Assembly: GCA_039029315.1 (NCBI GenBank)
Contig: JBCCGK010000024.1
Location: 1 to 64,000, forward strand
Source: JBCCCJ01 sp039029315
GTDB lineage: Bacteria > Bacteroidota > Bacteroidia > J057
DNA length: 64,000 nt
Direction: 5' to 3'
Shown here: positions 37,534 through 46,325 of the stretch, in pieces
How the letters are laid out: every line of letters begins with the position of its first letter
How positions within the stretch are numbered: the stretch's first letter is position 1
Position numbers and translations under genes: made by a program
The notes under the pieces: generated by a model
The model's database searches: none
The model's input: only the letters and a program-made list of their open reading frames with translations
Told to the model about the DNA's origin: nothing

Positions 37534-39153
37534 TTAGTGCTCGTGTGAGGTGTCGGTTTGCTGTTCTGTTGGTGCGTCAATCAATGCTGCAAGGATCATG
37601 GTCTTGTCATCTTTTTCCTCGATCAAGGTTCGATTCCCTTTCTGGATAAAGGTTTGCCACTTGGCTTCTATATCTTCTGCTGGAATATTCTCTTTGGCCA
37701 TCTCTAGAATATTGAGATAGAGGGGTTCAAAAAACCTGGGAAAGGGTCGGTTAGGATCACGCCACATATGGGTCTCTGGATCGATCATGCTGTGCTCAAA
37801 AGAGGCTGACTCACACCCATCAGACAGGAGAGCAAATGCCGTGATTCTTTCATTCACGATTCGGGTTTGAACAAATGTTTGAGCATGAGTCCAGATATCC
37901 GAACTCAAAAAAATGGTGGAATTGGCTTCCTCCCCTTTCCAGGGAACCATCAAGGCTTTCCATTCTTCCTCCTCATTTCTGTAAGCCGCTCGCCCATCAC
38001 CAATATGTGCCAACAATATCCCTTTCGGAGAAGCGATGGCCAGTATAAGGGTACAAGCCAGGTCTTTGATGGTATATCCACGCTTGTTCGCAATCTCTTC
38101 CAATGCATCCCGCACAAGCTGTAGTTGGTCAATGGCCAGTTGGTTCCAGCTTGCTTCATCGGGCCAAAAATCATTCTCTATCCAGTTTTCCTGAAGGATC
38201 AGCTCTTCAAGAAAGACCTTGGGGACAATCTCTGTCGCAACAGCTTTGGAACCTTCCTCTGAATGTCTGGCAGATCCTGCACCATCAGCAACCACTGCTA
38301 TAGCCCAGCCATCTCCCAGGGATTGGTAGAAGTGGCTATCCTGACAAGGAATCTGTTGCTGGATATGTCCTTTCCCAATTTCTGATGCGCCGACGATAGA
38401 CCATCTTGGGGAAGGCACAATAGGAGGAACCACATCCGAAAGGGCGAGTGCGGACTCCTTCTCAAGTTCTTCTACCATGGCCACGGATTCATCTTCACAG
38501 TCTTCCAGAGACGCTGCCGAATTGGGCAAGGATTCACTGTCAGGAGGGACCAAATACTCGACCTCAATCAGGTTTTTTTTCGATTTGTTCTTCATAAGGA
38601 AAAAACTGAGCACCCCAAGTAGTAAGATAGACAAGCCGCCAAGTAGTCCCAACGCTCGCTGATAATGGGCAAGGGTATCCGAAAGACTGTTTATTCTTTG
38701 GTTGAGCAAGTCTATTTCTGCCTGCTGAAGCAACTCCCTTTGCGCGGCAGAGTCGAGATGCGCTTTTGACTGCTGCAAGGCCACGAGTGTTTCTGCCCAG
38801 GATAAGATCGCATGAGCCAGGAGTTCCTGTTTGTCTTCTTCAGAATTCACAAAAGGGGGAACTGCTTCCATCCAGTTTGCGACAATTTCATTTCGCCAGG
38901 CTTGAAAGCTCTTTGCAGCTACCTCATGCGAATCAAGAGAGGAGATGGACGCTCTCACAGAAAGCAGGAACATAAAGGAGTTGTCCCTCTGTCGAAGCGA
39001 ATCCCTGGAAATGGTGTGAATCATCGAATCAAGATAACTCAACATTTTCTCCTGTGGTCCAGATTGTGCTGAGCAGATACCGCTTGATACCATCACGGAT
39101 GCCAACAGAACCCATCTTACGTATGCTGCGCTTGTCATCTGAACGTATCTCAT
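37534..39153 (-). CDS. PP2C-type protein phosphatase with periplasmic sensor and membrane anchor
   Basis: A 539-residue protein with a signal sequence (about 10-29), a helical extracytoplasmic region (about 31-165), a membrane helix (about 169-187) and an acidic linker. The cytoplasmic PP2C_2 domain (about 250-525) carries metal-site motifs VVADGAGSARHSEEGS, LLAHIGDGRAAY, FALLSDGCES and EKDDKTMILA. It should remove phosphate from Ser/Thr targets of the neighbouring kinase. The start overlaps the vWA stop as ATGA. PP2C proteins of TerY-P triads are generally soluble and shorter as I know them, so the added sensor part is notable. Confidence 0.88.
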   Translation of the reverse strand: MRYVQMTSAAYVRWVLLASVMVSSGICSAQSGPQEKMLSYLDSMIHTISRDSLRQRDNSFMFLLSVRASISSLDSHEVAAKSFQAWRNEIVANWMEAVPPFVNSEEDKQELLAHAILSWAETLVALQQSKAHLDSAAQRELLQQAEIDLLNQRINSLSDTLAHYQRALGLLGGLSILLLGVLSFFLMKNKSKKNLIEVEYLVPPDSESLPNSAASLEDCEDESVAMVEELEKESALALSDVVPPIVPSPRWSIVGASEIGKGHIQQQIPCQDSHFYQSLGDGWAIAVVADGAGSARHSEEGSKAVATEIVPKVFLEELILQENWIENDFWPDEASWNQLAIDQLQLVRDALEEIANKRGYTIKDLACTLILAIASPKGILLAHIGDGRAAYRNEEEEWKALMVPWKGEEANSTIFLSSDIWTHAQTFVQTRIVNERITAFALLSDGCESASFEHSMIDPETHMWRDPNRPFPRFFEPLYLNILEMAKENIPAEDIEAKWQTFIQKGNRTLIEEKDDKTMILAALIDAPTEQQTDTSHEH

Positions 39154-39824
39154 ATCGTGAACCCCTCAGTCCATGTGGTATTTGGCAAATTTACAACCTG
39201 ACCTTCCTCTGAACTGGTGATGATGTCCATGCTGTTGCTCAACCAGTTGAAGAACTCACTGAATTTGAGTCCAGCTAATTTTGCTGGAGGCATTGTCTTT
39301 GTGGAGATGGTATTCAGCATTTCCATATTTGCCTGTTCGACTCCGATTGCAAAGAACAAGAAGGATTTACCCTGTACCCCCATCTCAATTTCCCTTCTCA
39401 ATCCATCTACATCCTGATTCTTATCTGGTTCTCCATCAGTGATCAGGATTACCCAGGGGCGATAGTAAGGCTGTCCTGTGTCGTTGTACCATTTTTTCCT
39501 TGCCAAAGCCACTTCTATACCTTTTCTCACCCCATCTACAAGCTTGGTGCTTCCATCAGCAATCAGAGTGGGGAGCGTGATGTTATCTGCCAGGGAAGGT
39601 TCTACCAGACAGTCTACCTTGGACCCAAAGGTGACGATGGATAGTTCGAGTCGGTTGGAGGTGGTCAAATCTCCCTGGATATCCTGATAAAAATCCTGTA
39701 GCCCCTGATTCAGTTTGTCAATGGGTTCCCCTTTCATAGATCCTGATACATCGAGCACCATCACACAGGTACACTTTTGCTCATAATTGCTAGGGGACTC
39801 TCCTTGAAAATCATTAAATGCCAT
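39150..39824 (-). CDS. TerY-like von Willebrand factor A protein
   Basis: A 224-residue cytoplasmic vWA protein. The metal-ion-dependent adhesion site is complete: DVSGSM (25-30), Thr93 in DGSTKLVDG, and Asp130 in VILITDGEPD. Length and layout fit TerY, the vWA partner of the PP2C and kinase in TerY-P triads, where it probably acts as a scaffold or as the phospho-regulated component. No TerD, TerC or other ter genes are visible in the window, so a link to tellurite or metal stress is not supported here. Confidence 0.88.
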   Translation of the reverse strand: MAFNDFQGESPSNYEQKCTCVMVLDVSGSMKGEPIDKLNQGLQDFYQDIQGDLTTSNRLELSIVTFGSKVDCLVEPSLADNITLPTLIADGSTKLVDGVRKGIEVALARKKWYNDTGQPYYRPWVILITDGEPDKNQDVDGLRREIEMGVQGKSFLFFAIGVEQANMEMLNTISTKTMPPAKLAGLKFSEFFNWLSNSMDIITSSEEGQVVNLPNTTWTEGFTI

Positions 39825-39881
39825 AATTTTAGCTGTTATTGTTGTTTAATTGCTTGAGTTAATGGAAAAAACTGTGGAGAA

Positions 39882-42056
39882 TTATGCTTCATTCTCAACT
39901 TGTAGCTCCAGTTCTTGTCCATAGGTGAGAATTGTATGATGCTTGATCATATGCTGAATTTTTTGTTCAGCGATTTCTACCAATTCTTGTTTGAAGGCTC
40001 CTGGATTGCCGAGGTACTTTTGGTAAGCTTTTTGGAGTTTGTCGAATTCTCCCTTGATTAATCTGTCATATTCCTCGGCTAGTTTGGCTTGTGTTTCGAG
40101 CTGTTTTTTCTTTTCCTTCATTCGTTGATCACGCGCCTTTTTTTCATTTTCAGTTTCACTTGGAACAAGTTTCAGGATGTCAATGCGCACCCCATATACT
40201 TCCTGAATGATCGACAGGCAAGACCGGGCGTGTGTATCCAGAATGTCATGCCACTTGTCTGGTTCGTGAGAACTGGTATCGTCTGCAAGCAGCTGAGCGA
40301 TAGGAGCCCTGAGTTCTTCTGAGAGTTGTGTTGTGATCTTCCTCAGCAGTTCATTCTTGCCCTTTTGGTTCAAGGTGGAGAAAGTATAAGAGGCTTCTGG
40401 CAGAATTCCCTGAATGCGGTATTGAAGCTTGAACAAATGTTCACTCTGCTCATCAGCAAAGTAATAGGGAATTGTATAGATCTCTGAGCAAAGTTCTTGC
40501 AACTTGGCTTCCAGTGGATTTTTCCCGAACTGAATTCGAAGGGAGGAAAGAGAGAGCCCAACTTTACTTAGATACTGGGAGATATCTGCCAATAGCTGCT
40601 TGTCAAGTTCTTCATAGCTTGTTCCTGCCTGCTTGATTCCGACATGAATAGGGGTTGATTTGCTTCTGTGTTCAATCAGGGCCGTGATGTCTTGTTGGAG
40701 GGTGGTATTGAGTTGAAAATCTTTGTGGAATTGATCTTTCCAATACGTAAGTGCCTCAACGACTCCTTCTAGATGTACTTCGATCGGTATCTGAATGTGT
40801 TCCTCTTCCAGCGCAAAAGATTGTTGAATATGCAGGCGAATCATTTGTTTCAATTTGGGAAAATCAGCCTCAAAGCTTACCTCCATTCCTTCCAGGGCAT
40901 AGCCGATTGTCTGGAGTTTCTGTTTGAGCAAGTCTGATATTCCTTCTTGCTCTGATGGGAAGTTGATCAGGATGTCAGTCAATGATTGATTCTTCCATTT
41001 TGTAGAAATGATCTCACTGAGATACTGGACCATTATCTTTTCCACGGTAGAATGTTGGGCGTGAAGCGAGATAAATTTGACAGGATTTGTCATGCTGGCC
41101 CACATTCGTAGCTTAAGGTCGATGATTTCTCCCGAAATGTTGGCAGATAACTTGTCCGTGAAATTCGGTTGGACAGGAAGATTGCTGAATGCGTCAGGCA
41201 ATTCTATTCGAAAATCTTCCAGCTCTCTTCCAATAGAATCCAGGAAGCTTGACAACTGATCGGACAAATGCTGATAAAACAGCTCATAGGAGGTTGATTT
41301 GACCAACGAATTGGGACCAATGACAGCTTGTTTGAGCGTCGCCATGAATGCTGCGGCGATTTCTTCATCTTCCTGGAAGGTAGCAATGGCAGCATATTTC
41401 CCTTTAGGAGAGACAGGAAGTTGCGCAAATACCCTGGAGGAATTCCCGGCCAAAGGAAAATCCCCCAGAGTTTCTCCACTCACGGAGACAAGACCAATCT
41501 TGTCTTCATGCTCTACTGGCAAATCGAGTTGTACATCCAACTGATAGGTTCCCAGCAATAAGGCTTTGGCTTTTGTCCTGGCCTCTGCGAGAATATCAAA
41601 AAACTCTTCAAAGGTATCTCTACCTTCTTCTTTCTTGGCCTTGAAGACCTCAAACATACATTGCAGAATGAAGGACTGAATGGCCAGATCAAAATTCCAG
41701 TTCGACTGCCGACCAAAATCTGTCATGAATTGCGCAAGATTCTCATACTGACCCGGATCGAGAGTGAAGGTGTACTTGAAGTGGACCAAGACCTGTAGGT
41801 TTTTTTCTGCATGCGTGACAGGCCTGCAAAAGCCGTTTTGATAACTCTTTTGTGATTGGGCGATGAGCAAGTATTGGTGAGCCAGTGTTTTGTTAGAACT
41901 AGACAAGGCAAAGTTGCTTGTGAACTCTACTGGGCCTGTATCAGTGATGGCGAATAGGCTTCCTTGTCCTGGGGTCCAGTTCAGGGAAGCGATATCGGTT
42001 GGCGAAATGTTTTTAACAAGATCTGTGGCGATCGGGGTATTGGTTGGGGTCAGCAT
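39882..42056 (-). CDS. Large repeat protein, possibly SPFH/band-7-like
   Basis: About 724 residues from the ATG at 42056, five bases after the preceding stop; a longer start at 42092 would overlap that gene. There is no signal peptide. About four diverged units can be seen, each with helices ending in a Leu-x-x-x-Gly-Leu strand: FLDSIGRELEDFRIEL, KLQTIGYALEGMEVSF, YLSKVGLSLSSLRIQF, IQEVYGVRIDILKLV. That recalls the helix-strand end of SPFH/prohibitin domains, a tentative reading. A charged coiled coil lies near the C-terminus (about 615-680). It lies between the STAND-like gene and the triad and may be a cytoplasmic scaffold. Confidence 0.6.
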   Translation of the reverse strand: MLTPTNTPIATDLVKNISPTDIASLNWTPGQGSLFAITDTGPVEFTSNFALSSSNKTLAHQYLLIAQSQKSYQNGFCRPVTHAEKNLQVLVHFKYTFTLDPGQYENLAQFMTDFGRQSNWNFDLAIQSFILQCMFEVFKAKKEEGRDTFEEFFDILAEARTKAKALLLGTYQLDVQLDLPVEHEDKIGLVSVSGETLGDFPLAGNSSRVFAQLPVSPKGKYAAIATFQEDEEIAAAFMATLKQAVIGPNSLVKSTSYELFYQHLSDQLSSFLDSIGRELEDFRIELPDAFSNLPVQPNFTDKLSANISGEIIDLKLRMWASMTNPVKFISLHAQHSTVEKIMVQYLSEIISTKWKNQSLTDILINFPSEQEGISDLLKQKLQTIGYALEGMEVSFEADFPKLKQMIRLHIQQSFALEEEHIQIPIEVHLEGVVEALTYWKDQFHKDFQLNTTLQQDITALIEHRSKSTPIHVGIKQAGTSYEELDKQLLADISQYLSKVGLSLSSLRIQFGKNPLEAKLQELCSEIYTIPYYFADEQSEHLFKLQYRIQGILPEASYTFSTLNQKGKNELLRKITTQLSEELRAPIAQLLADDTSSHEPDKWHDILDTHARSCLSIIQEVYGVRIDILKLVPSETENEKKARDQRMKEKKKQLETQAKLAEEYDRLIKGEFDKLQKAYQKYLGNPGAFKQELVEIAEQKIQHMIKHHTILTYGQELELQVENEA

Positions 42057-42060
42057 ATGA

Positions 42061-44670
42061 TTATTGGTTGGATGGATTGTTAAGGCTGTCAAGATATTTG
42101 CTCATTTGGAGGAGGATATCACTTCTTCTTTGTTCAATTTTTTTGGCAAGTGCTGCCAAATGAATCAGTGGTGCTTGCTGTGGGCTGTCCAAGACCATTT
42201 TGGTTCTTTCTACAATGGCTTCTTCCAGCAATTCTCTGGTTCGTATGTGTGTGGTTTTTTCTGCAAATGCCTCCATGAGTGTCCAGAAGGCTTTGTCAGC
42301 ATCAGGATGCGTGTCGGCAGCTTTTAGGCCCAACAGGATAATTCCCCATTCTTCCAAAAAGCCTGCAACCTTGTCGTACATTTCCTTTTTGGATCGGTTG
42401 AAGACTTTGGGAACAGATTTGTGGAGGAGCCCTTCTGCAATGATGTCTGCATGTTCTCGAATCTCTATTGGAGAAGCCTCCCAATTGGAAAAGAGAGGGA
42501 AGTTGCTCGCCCATTTTCCCAATTCCCCGGATTCTCTAAGCGTGAGTTTTTCCAAATAAATCACAAAGAATCGTAGACCGGAGGCGATAGGCGGAGAATA
42601 GTATTTCAGGGGTTTGGGCGGCCAAAGCGTCTTGACTTCCTTGAGGATACCATAGATATGTTTGTTGCTTCGATCGGTGAGCGTCGTCAGATAGTAAAAA
42701 GCTTTTTTGCTGGATTTCTCCTCTCCTTTCTGGATGATTTGGCAGATCCAGAAGGCTACTTTGAATGAAGCAGAATACTTCAGACTCCAGATGATTTCCA
42801 AGGCGATCATACTTTCACCACCCCTGATAAGAATTCGCAGGAACTGGTGGATCTCCTGAACGAGATTGTCGTATCGAAGCATTTCCTGGAGCAGACGAAC
42901 CAGTATCCAGTTCGTCGCATCCTTTTTGGTCATCTGCAAGCTGCTGTCCTCAGTCAAAAAGCTACTTTCTTTCTCCAATTCGGGAAAGTTGATTTCAATG
43001 ACAAAATCCTGTTTACTGATGGCAAATAGAAATTTGAGCAGCAAGGCATGTCCATAGACCTGTGGATCTTTGCGTGCTTGCTCACATGCAAGGAGAATGA
43101 CACCATTTTTGAGATTTTTGGAGGCGCGTGGGTCTTTCCATATACCTGATTTGATGATTTCTTCAAAGCACCTCAAAGAAAAGAACATCAACTCTTTCTG
43201 AAGATAAGTGACAGCATTTCTCTGAATAATCGGGGCTTCAAAGTTTACATAATCTGCCTGCCCTTTGCTGGACTCGATCTGTAGAAAGACCTTCTTCATC
43301 CAAAAATCTGGATACTTCTTCCATAATTCTACGAGATTCCGCTTCTTCATGCCTGAAGAATCGCCTTCCTCCTGGGCAGAATGGGAGAGGGAGTGTTCTC
43401 GCTCTCTGATGTCATAGTTGATTTTCAAGATAATTCTGATCAACCAATCAAATTCTCTCAGGCTAATATTGGGGAAATGAATGGCAACAAAGATGAGGTA
43501 GGGCGCCAGAGGATTCTCTGGACCTGCAACCGAACTGATTTTCTGAATATTTCTTCTCTCTGAGAGAAAATCATTCAGTTCGTCGAATTTGTCCTGTTTG
43601 TCAAACTCATCTCGTAAGTTGATCTGATGCTTCAGGCTTCTCTTCCCTCTTTTGACAAGTTCAAGGATTTCTTCATAAAATCCATACCCCAGCAAGGTCC
43701 CATCCCAGAGGTCTTTGTCCATCTGACTTTCCAGACTCTGCTCGAGTTTCTTTTGTTCAGAAGCGTCCTTGATATATTGACCAAGGAGCATGTTCAGAAA
43801 AGGGATCTCCTGAATCAAAAAGTGCTTGGTGTCAATTTCACTCAGGATTTGAAGCAGTTTGCTCGAGTGTAACAAACACAACACATACCATCCTTTGGCT
43901 TCCAGTTCTCCGACTATGCTTTCGATCCCAAAGGAAGAGGTTAAGGAATTGAGGTATTGGAGGCTGTTGTCATCATTCTCAAAATCAATGACAAACAATT
44001 TTTTGCCCTTTTTCTTTTTGGCTGCCTTCCGAAAAATCAAGTCGTACAGATTGTATTGACCGATGGCTTGATTGTTCACCGAAAGCGGGGCATACACAAA
44101 CTGAAATCCTTCCTGGAATGCCGCCTGATTCATCAGGCTATATGCTGCCAATTTCAGGGATTCCTTATGAGGACAACTCAGAAAGATCAACCTGTCCTGA
44201 ATGAATCGGTCCTGATAGTCAGAAGGATCGATGAAATCCTTGGCATCAAAGGTACTATTATAGAAGGGCAGACTTGGATCAGAAGGGCTGCTTCCATAAT
44301 AAAAATCCCCATCAATGTGTCCCACTGCAACCTTGCTGTCTCCAAAAGTCATATGCGTCCCAGAGTCTGAGGATTCCTCTTCAGCTCCTTCCTCCTCTTC
44401 TGAATCCGGGCTGTCTGGGTTCTCCGTATCAACTTCCTCTTCTTCTGAATCTTCTTCAGACTCCTTTTCTTCCTTAGCATCTGTCTGTTCGTCCTCTTCT
44501 ACAGCTAGTTCGTTGGATGAGTCTTGTTTCTCTTCCTGCTCTTCATTGGATTCTTCCACTTCTGAAGCGGCATCCTCTTCTTCCTGAACCATGCTGACCT
44601 CCTCAGCATCAGGATAGTCAGTAGGGGGAGCTGTGTGCAGGAGTTGTTCCTCCGATTCGTGTGTATTCAT
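42061..44670 (-). CDS. STAND/NLR-like sensor protein with degenerate P-loop
   Basis: About 869 residues from the ATG at 44670; GTG at 44673 is the alternative. Residues about 23-104 are almost wholly Glu, Asp and Ser, an acidic linker. Next comes a short motif FGDSKVAVGHIDGDFYYG (about 109-126) of the kind that joins NLR-like proteins to effectors. A domain like a STAND NTPase follows: RLIFLSCPHKESLKLAAYSL occupies the P-loop position but lacks Gly-x-x-x-x-Gly-Lys-Thr/Ser, and KKLFVIDFEND resembles Walker B. From about 330 to the end the protein is helical, perhaps HEAT/TPR-like repeats. It probably senses or scaffolds without hydrolysing ATP. The assignment is by pattern only. Confidence 0.55.
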   Translation of the reverse strand: MNTHESEEQLLHTAPPTDYPDAEEVSMVQEEEDAASEVEESNEEQEEKQDSSNELAVEEDEQTDAKEEKESEEDSEEEEVDTENPDSPDSEEEEGAEEESSDSGTHMTFGDSKVAVGHIDGDFYYGSSPSDPSLPFYNSTFDAKDFIDPSDYQDRFIQDRLIFLSCPHKESLKLAAYSLMNQAAFQEGFQFVYAPLSVNNQAIGQYNLYDLIFRKAAKKKKGKKLFVIDFENDDNSLQYLNSLTSSFGIESIVGELEAKGWYVLCLLHSSKLLQILSEIDTKHFLIQEIPFLNMLLGQYIKDASEQKKLEQSLESQMDKDLWDGTLLGYGFYEEILELVKRGKRSLKHQINLRDEFDKQDKFDELNDFLSERRNIQKISSVAGPENPLAPYLIFVAIHFPNISLREFDWLIRIILKINYDIREREHSLSHSAQEEGDSSGMKKRNLVELWKKYPDFWMKKVFLQIESSKGQADYVNFEAPIIQRNAVTYLQKELMFFSLRCFEEIIKSGIWKDPRASKNLKNGVILLACEQARKDPQVYGHALLLKFLFAISKQDFVIEINFPELEKESSFLTEDSSLQMTKKDATNWILVRLLQEMLRYDNLVQEIHQFLRILIRGGESMIALEIIWSLKYSASFKVAFWICQIIQKGEEKSSKKAFYYLTTLTDRSNKHIYGILKEVKTLWPPKPLKYYSPPIASGLRFFVIYLEKLTLRESGELGKWASNFPLFSNWEASPIEIREHADIIAEGLLHKSVPKVFNRSKKEMYDKVAGFLEEWGIILLGLKAADTHPDADKAFWTLMEAFAEKTTHIRTRELLEEAIVERTKMVLDSPQQAPLIHLAALAKKIEQRRSDILLQMSKYLDSLNNPSNQ
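44290..44346 (-). other. Putative amyloid-type signalling motif in the STAND-like protein
   Basis: Encodes FGDSKVAVGHIDGDFYYG, placed between the acidic N-terminal linker and the NTPase-like domain. The Gly-Asp, Val-Ala, Gly-Asp-aromatic spacing matches that in the C-terminus of the CHAT protease nearby, and resembles bacterial amyloid signalling (BASS) motifs. Confidence 0.5.
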
Positions 44671-44682
44671 CACTATTCTGAA

Positions 44683-45624
44683 TTATGATTGACGGATGAG
44701 ATTCAATAAGTGTCTGGTGGCAGCTTGTCTGTCTATGGTCTTGAAAGTAATGTGGATGTCAGTGGATCGATTGGGTGTCAGCTCAAGGGAGGAATGGGTT
44801 TCCTCATTGTCGATTCTGGTTCTTCCCCACTTTTTGATGCATGATTCGAAATAGTCCAATTCCGGGTCTTGATCCCTGTCAGCTTCATAGGCCTCTTCTT
44901 CAGCTTCTGTCATTTCGTGATCGAGGTAACGAATAATTTCTCCTGCTTTTTCCCAATAGCTTTCCAGCAGCATGATCTTGTGAGGATTTTCCAGCTCACG
45001 TATGACATATTCCTGTATATGTGCTTCCTTGCTCCTGATCAACCTTCTGAAGAGATGTCCTCTGCATCTGCTGATATAGTTGGAGGCATTTTTTGCTGTT
45101 TTGCCTGTGAGATCCGCAATTTCTGCCAGCGACTTTTGGGGCGATCCGAATATTCCATACCGAAGTTCCAGTGCTTCCTGGCAAGGAGTAGGCAATTGCC
45201 GGAATTCCTTTTCCAGTTCCAGAAGGGCTGACCGGCTGAACAATTCTTCCTGAAGTTGATCCTCCTCTATTGCTGAAGGCAGCCCTCTTGTTTCTTCCCC
45301 CTCTCTCATAGTCCCTTCGATGCTGCCTTTTCGCATCCATGCAAACACCTTGTTGCGGTAAATGCTCCAGAGGTAATTGCGGATGGATCCCCCTTTGGCA
45401 AGAACAAATTTGTGCTGCTTGATTGCCTCAATCAAATCCAGAACACTTTCCGTATAGATGTCATTCCGTATACCTCTGTCTGGAATATAATATCTAAGGC
45501 TGGCCACGATAGGTCTTCGATAGGCATCATAAAGAAAAATCCAACAATCATCTTCAAGGGGGCCTTGTGATTGAATTTCTGCGACTATTTTGGCAGAGGG
45601 GAATGTAGGTTTACTTTCTGTCAT
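44683..45624 (-). CDS. Sigma-70-like regulator with anti-sigma-like C-terminal tail
   Basis: About 313 residues from the ATG at 45624; an upstream Met at 45678 adds 18 unlikely residues. Residues about 20-90 resemble sigma region 2 (DCWIFLYDAYRRPIVASLRY, SVLDLIEAIKQHKF, IRNYLWSIYRNKVFAWMRKG). Residues about 135-195 resemble region 4 (LPTPCQEALELRYGIFGSPQ, LAEIADLTGKTAKNASNYI). The remaining 110 residues are unusual. IIRYLDHEMTEAEEEAYEAD followed by QDPELDYFESCIKKW matches the helical pattern at the cytoplasmic N-terminus of anti-sigma factors. This first gene of the triad operon may be a self-inhibited regulator. Confidence 0.7.
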   Translation of the reverse strand: MTESKPTFPSAKIVAEIQSQGPLEDDCWIFLYDAYRRPIVASLRYYIPDRGIRNDIYTESVLDLIEAIKQHKFVLAKGGSIRNYLWSIYRNKVFAWMRKGSIEGTMREGEETRGLPSAIEEDQLQEELFSRSALLELEKEFRQLPTPCQEALELRYGIFGSPQKSLAEIADLTGKTAKNASNYISRCRGHLFRRLIRSKEAHIQEYVIRELENPHKIMLLESYWEKAGEIIRYLDHEMTEAEEEAYEADRDQDPELDYFESCIKKWGRTRIDNEETHSSLELTPNRSTDIHITFKTIDRQAATRHLLNLIRQS

Positions 45625-46244
45625 ATTGAATCTATGTCTTGTTAGGGTGCAATGAAGGGGGATGCCATCATCTTCCAACTGTTTGCAAAATGCTGAACAG
45701 CAAAATGATTTTTATGAACATTTTTAGATCATTTTTCTTGGAAAAACAATCAGTGATAGAGCAAGGGGGAGTTGTTATTGGTTGGCAGTGAGGATGTTAT
45801 GCTGTGCTGGTTCGCTTGGATATTCTTCCCTTCCAAAGATTGTGAAAAAAAAAAGCTGCTTTTGCGGGGAAAATTGGTGAGGAGCTGCAATAATAGATGA
45901 ATCCGATATTGAATTCAACATCACCAGTTAGTGCGCGCTAAAAGTCTAATTTTTTCGAAATGGCAGTTAGATGGCAATCTAATAAAATTCATATGCTTCT
46001 CAAAAAAAACTTTTTATTTTTTGTAGACCGCATGTGCAGACGGATGGCTTTCTGTTTCTTCCCAACTTCTGTACAAGTTGCTGTTTCCTTTTCCTTCAAA
46101 CTGATGACGGGAAAGAGAAAACGCACCCCGAATAGTTCACAGAAGGCGAAGATTGGATTCCGAACATCTTCCTCTTAGGCCCTTGTAGGACGAATTTCCA
46201 ATCAATCATCTCACAAGAATGAAGCTTCGAGTTCCCGAATAGGC

Positions 46245-46265
46245 GATTTTCCCGAAAGGGGAATC
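46245..46265 (+). ncRNA. Hairpin with GAAA tetraloop, part of a possible structured RNA
   Basis: GATTTTCCC-GAAA-GGGGAATC folds into a stem of about eight pairs with one bulge and one G-T pair, closed by a GNRA loop. GNRA loops are typical of structured RNA. It precedes the UUCG-loop terminator by about 40 bases. No RNA family is recognised. Confidence 0.3.
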
Positions 46266-46302
46266 ACTGGTTCCACCACCAATGTCTTGTTGTCCTGATA
46301 AG

Positions 46303-46325
46303 AGTCCACTTCGGTGGACTTTTTT
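46303..46325 (+). terminator. Rho-independent terminator with UUCG tetraloop
   Basis: AGTCCAC-TTCG-GTGGACT followed by a T-run on the plus strand. No gene precedes it on that strand, so it ends an unannotated transcript, or acts as an attenuator 80 bases before the next ATG. A further hairpin CCCCA-CTCGC-TGGGG lies at 46346-46360, with a T6 run at 46373-46378. Confidence 0.65.

Noticed and set aside
35762..39824. Tellurite-resistance (ter) operon
   Set aside because: The vWA-PP2C-kinase triad resembles ter-associated modules, but no TerB, TerC, TerD or TerZ-type gene is present in the window.
39150..45624. vWA-MoxR-VMAP ternary conflict system
   Set aside because: A vWA protein and a STAND-like protein are present, but there is no MoxR AAA ATPase, and the STAND-like P-loop is degenerate.
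45960..46178. Plus-strand frame of 72 codons in the long AT-rich gap
   Set aside because: Low-complexity Lys/Phe/Ser composition, no ribosome-binding site and no family resemblance.
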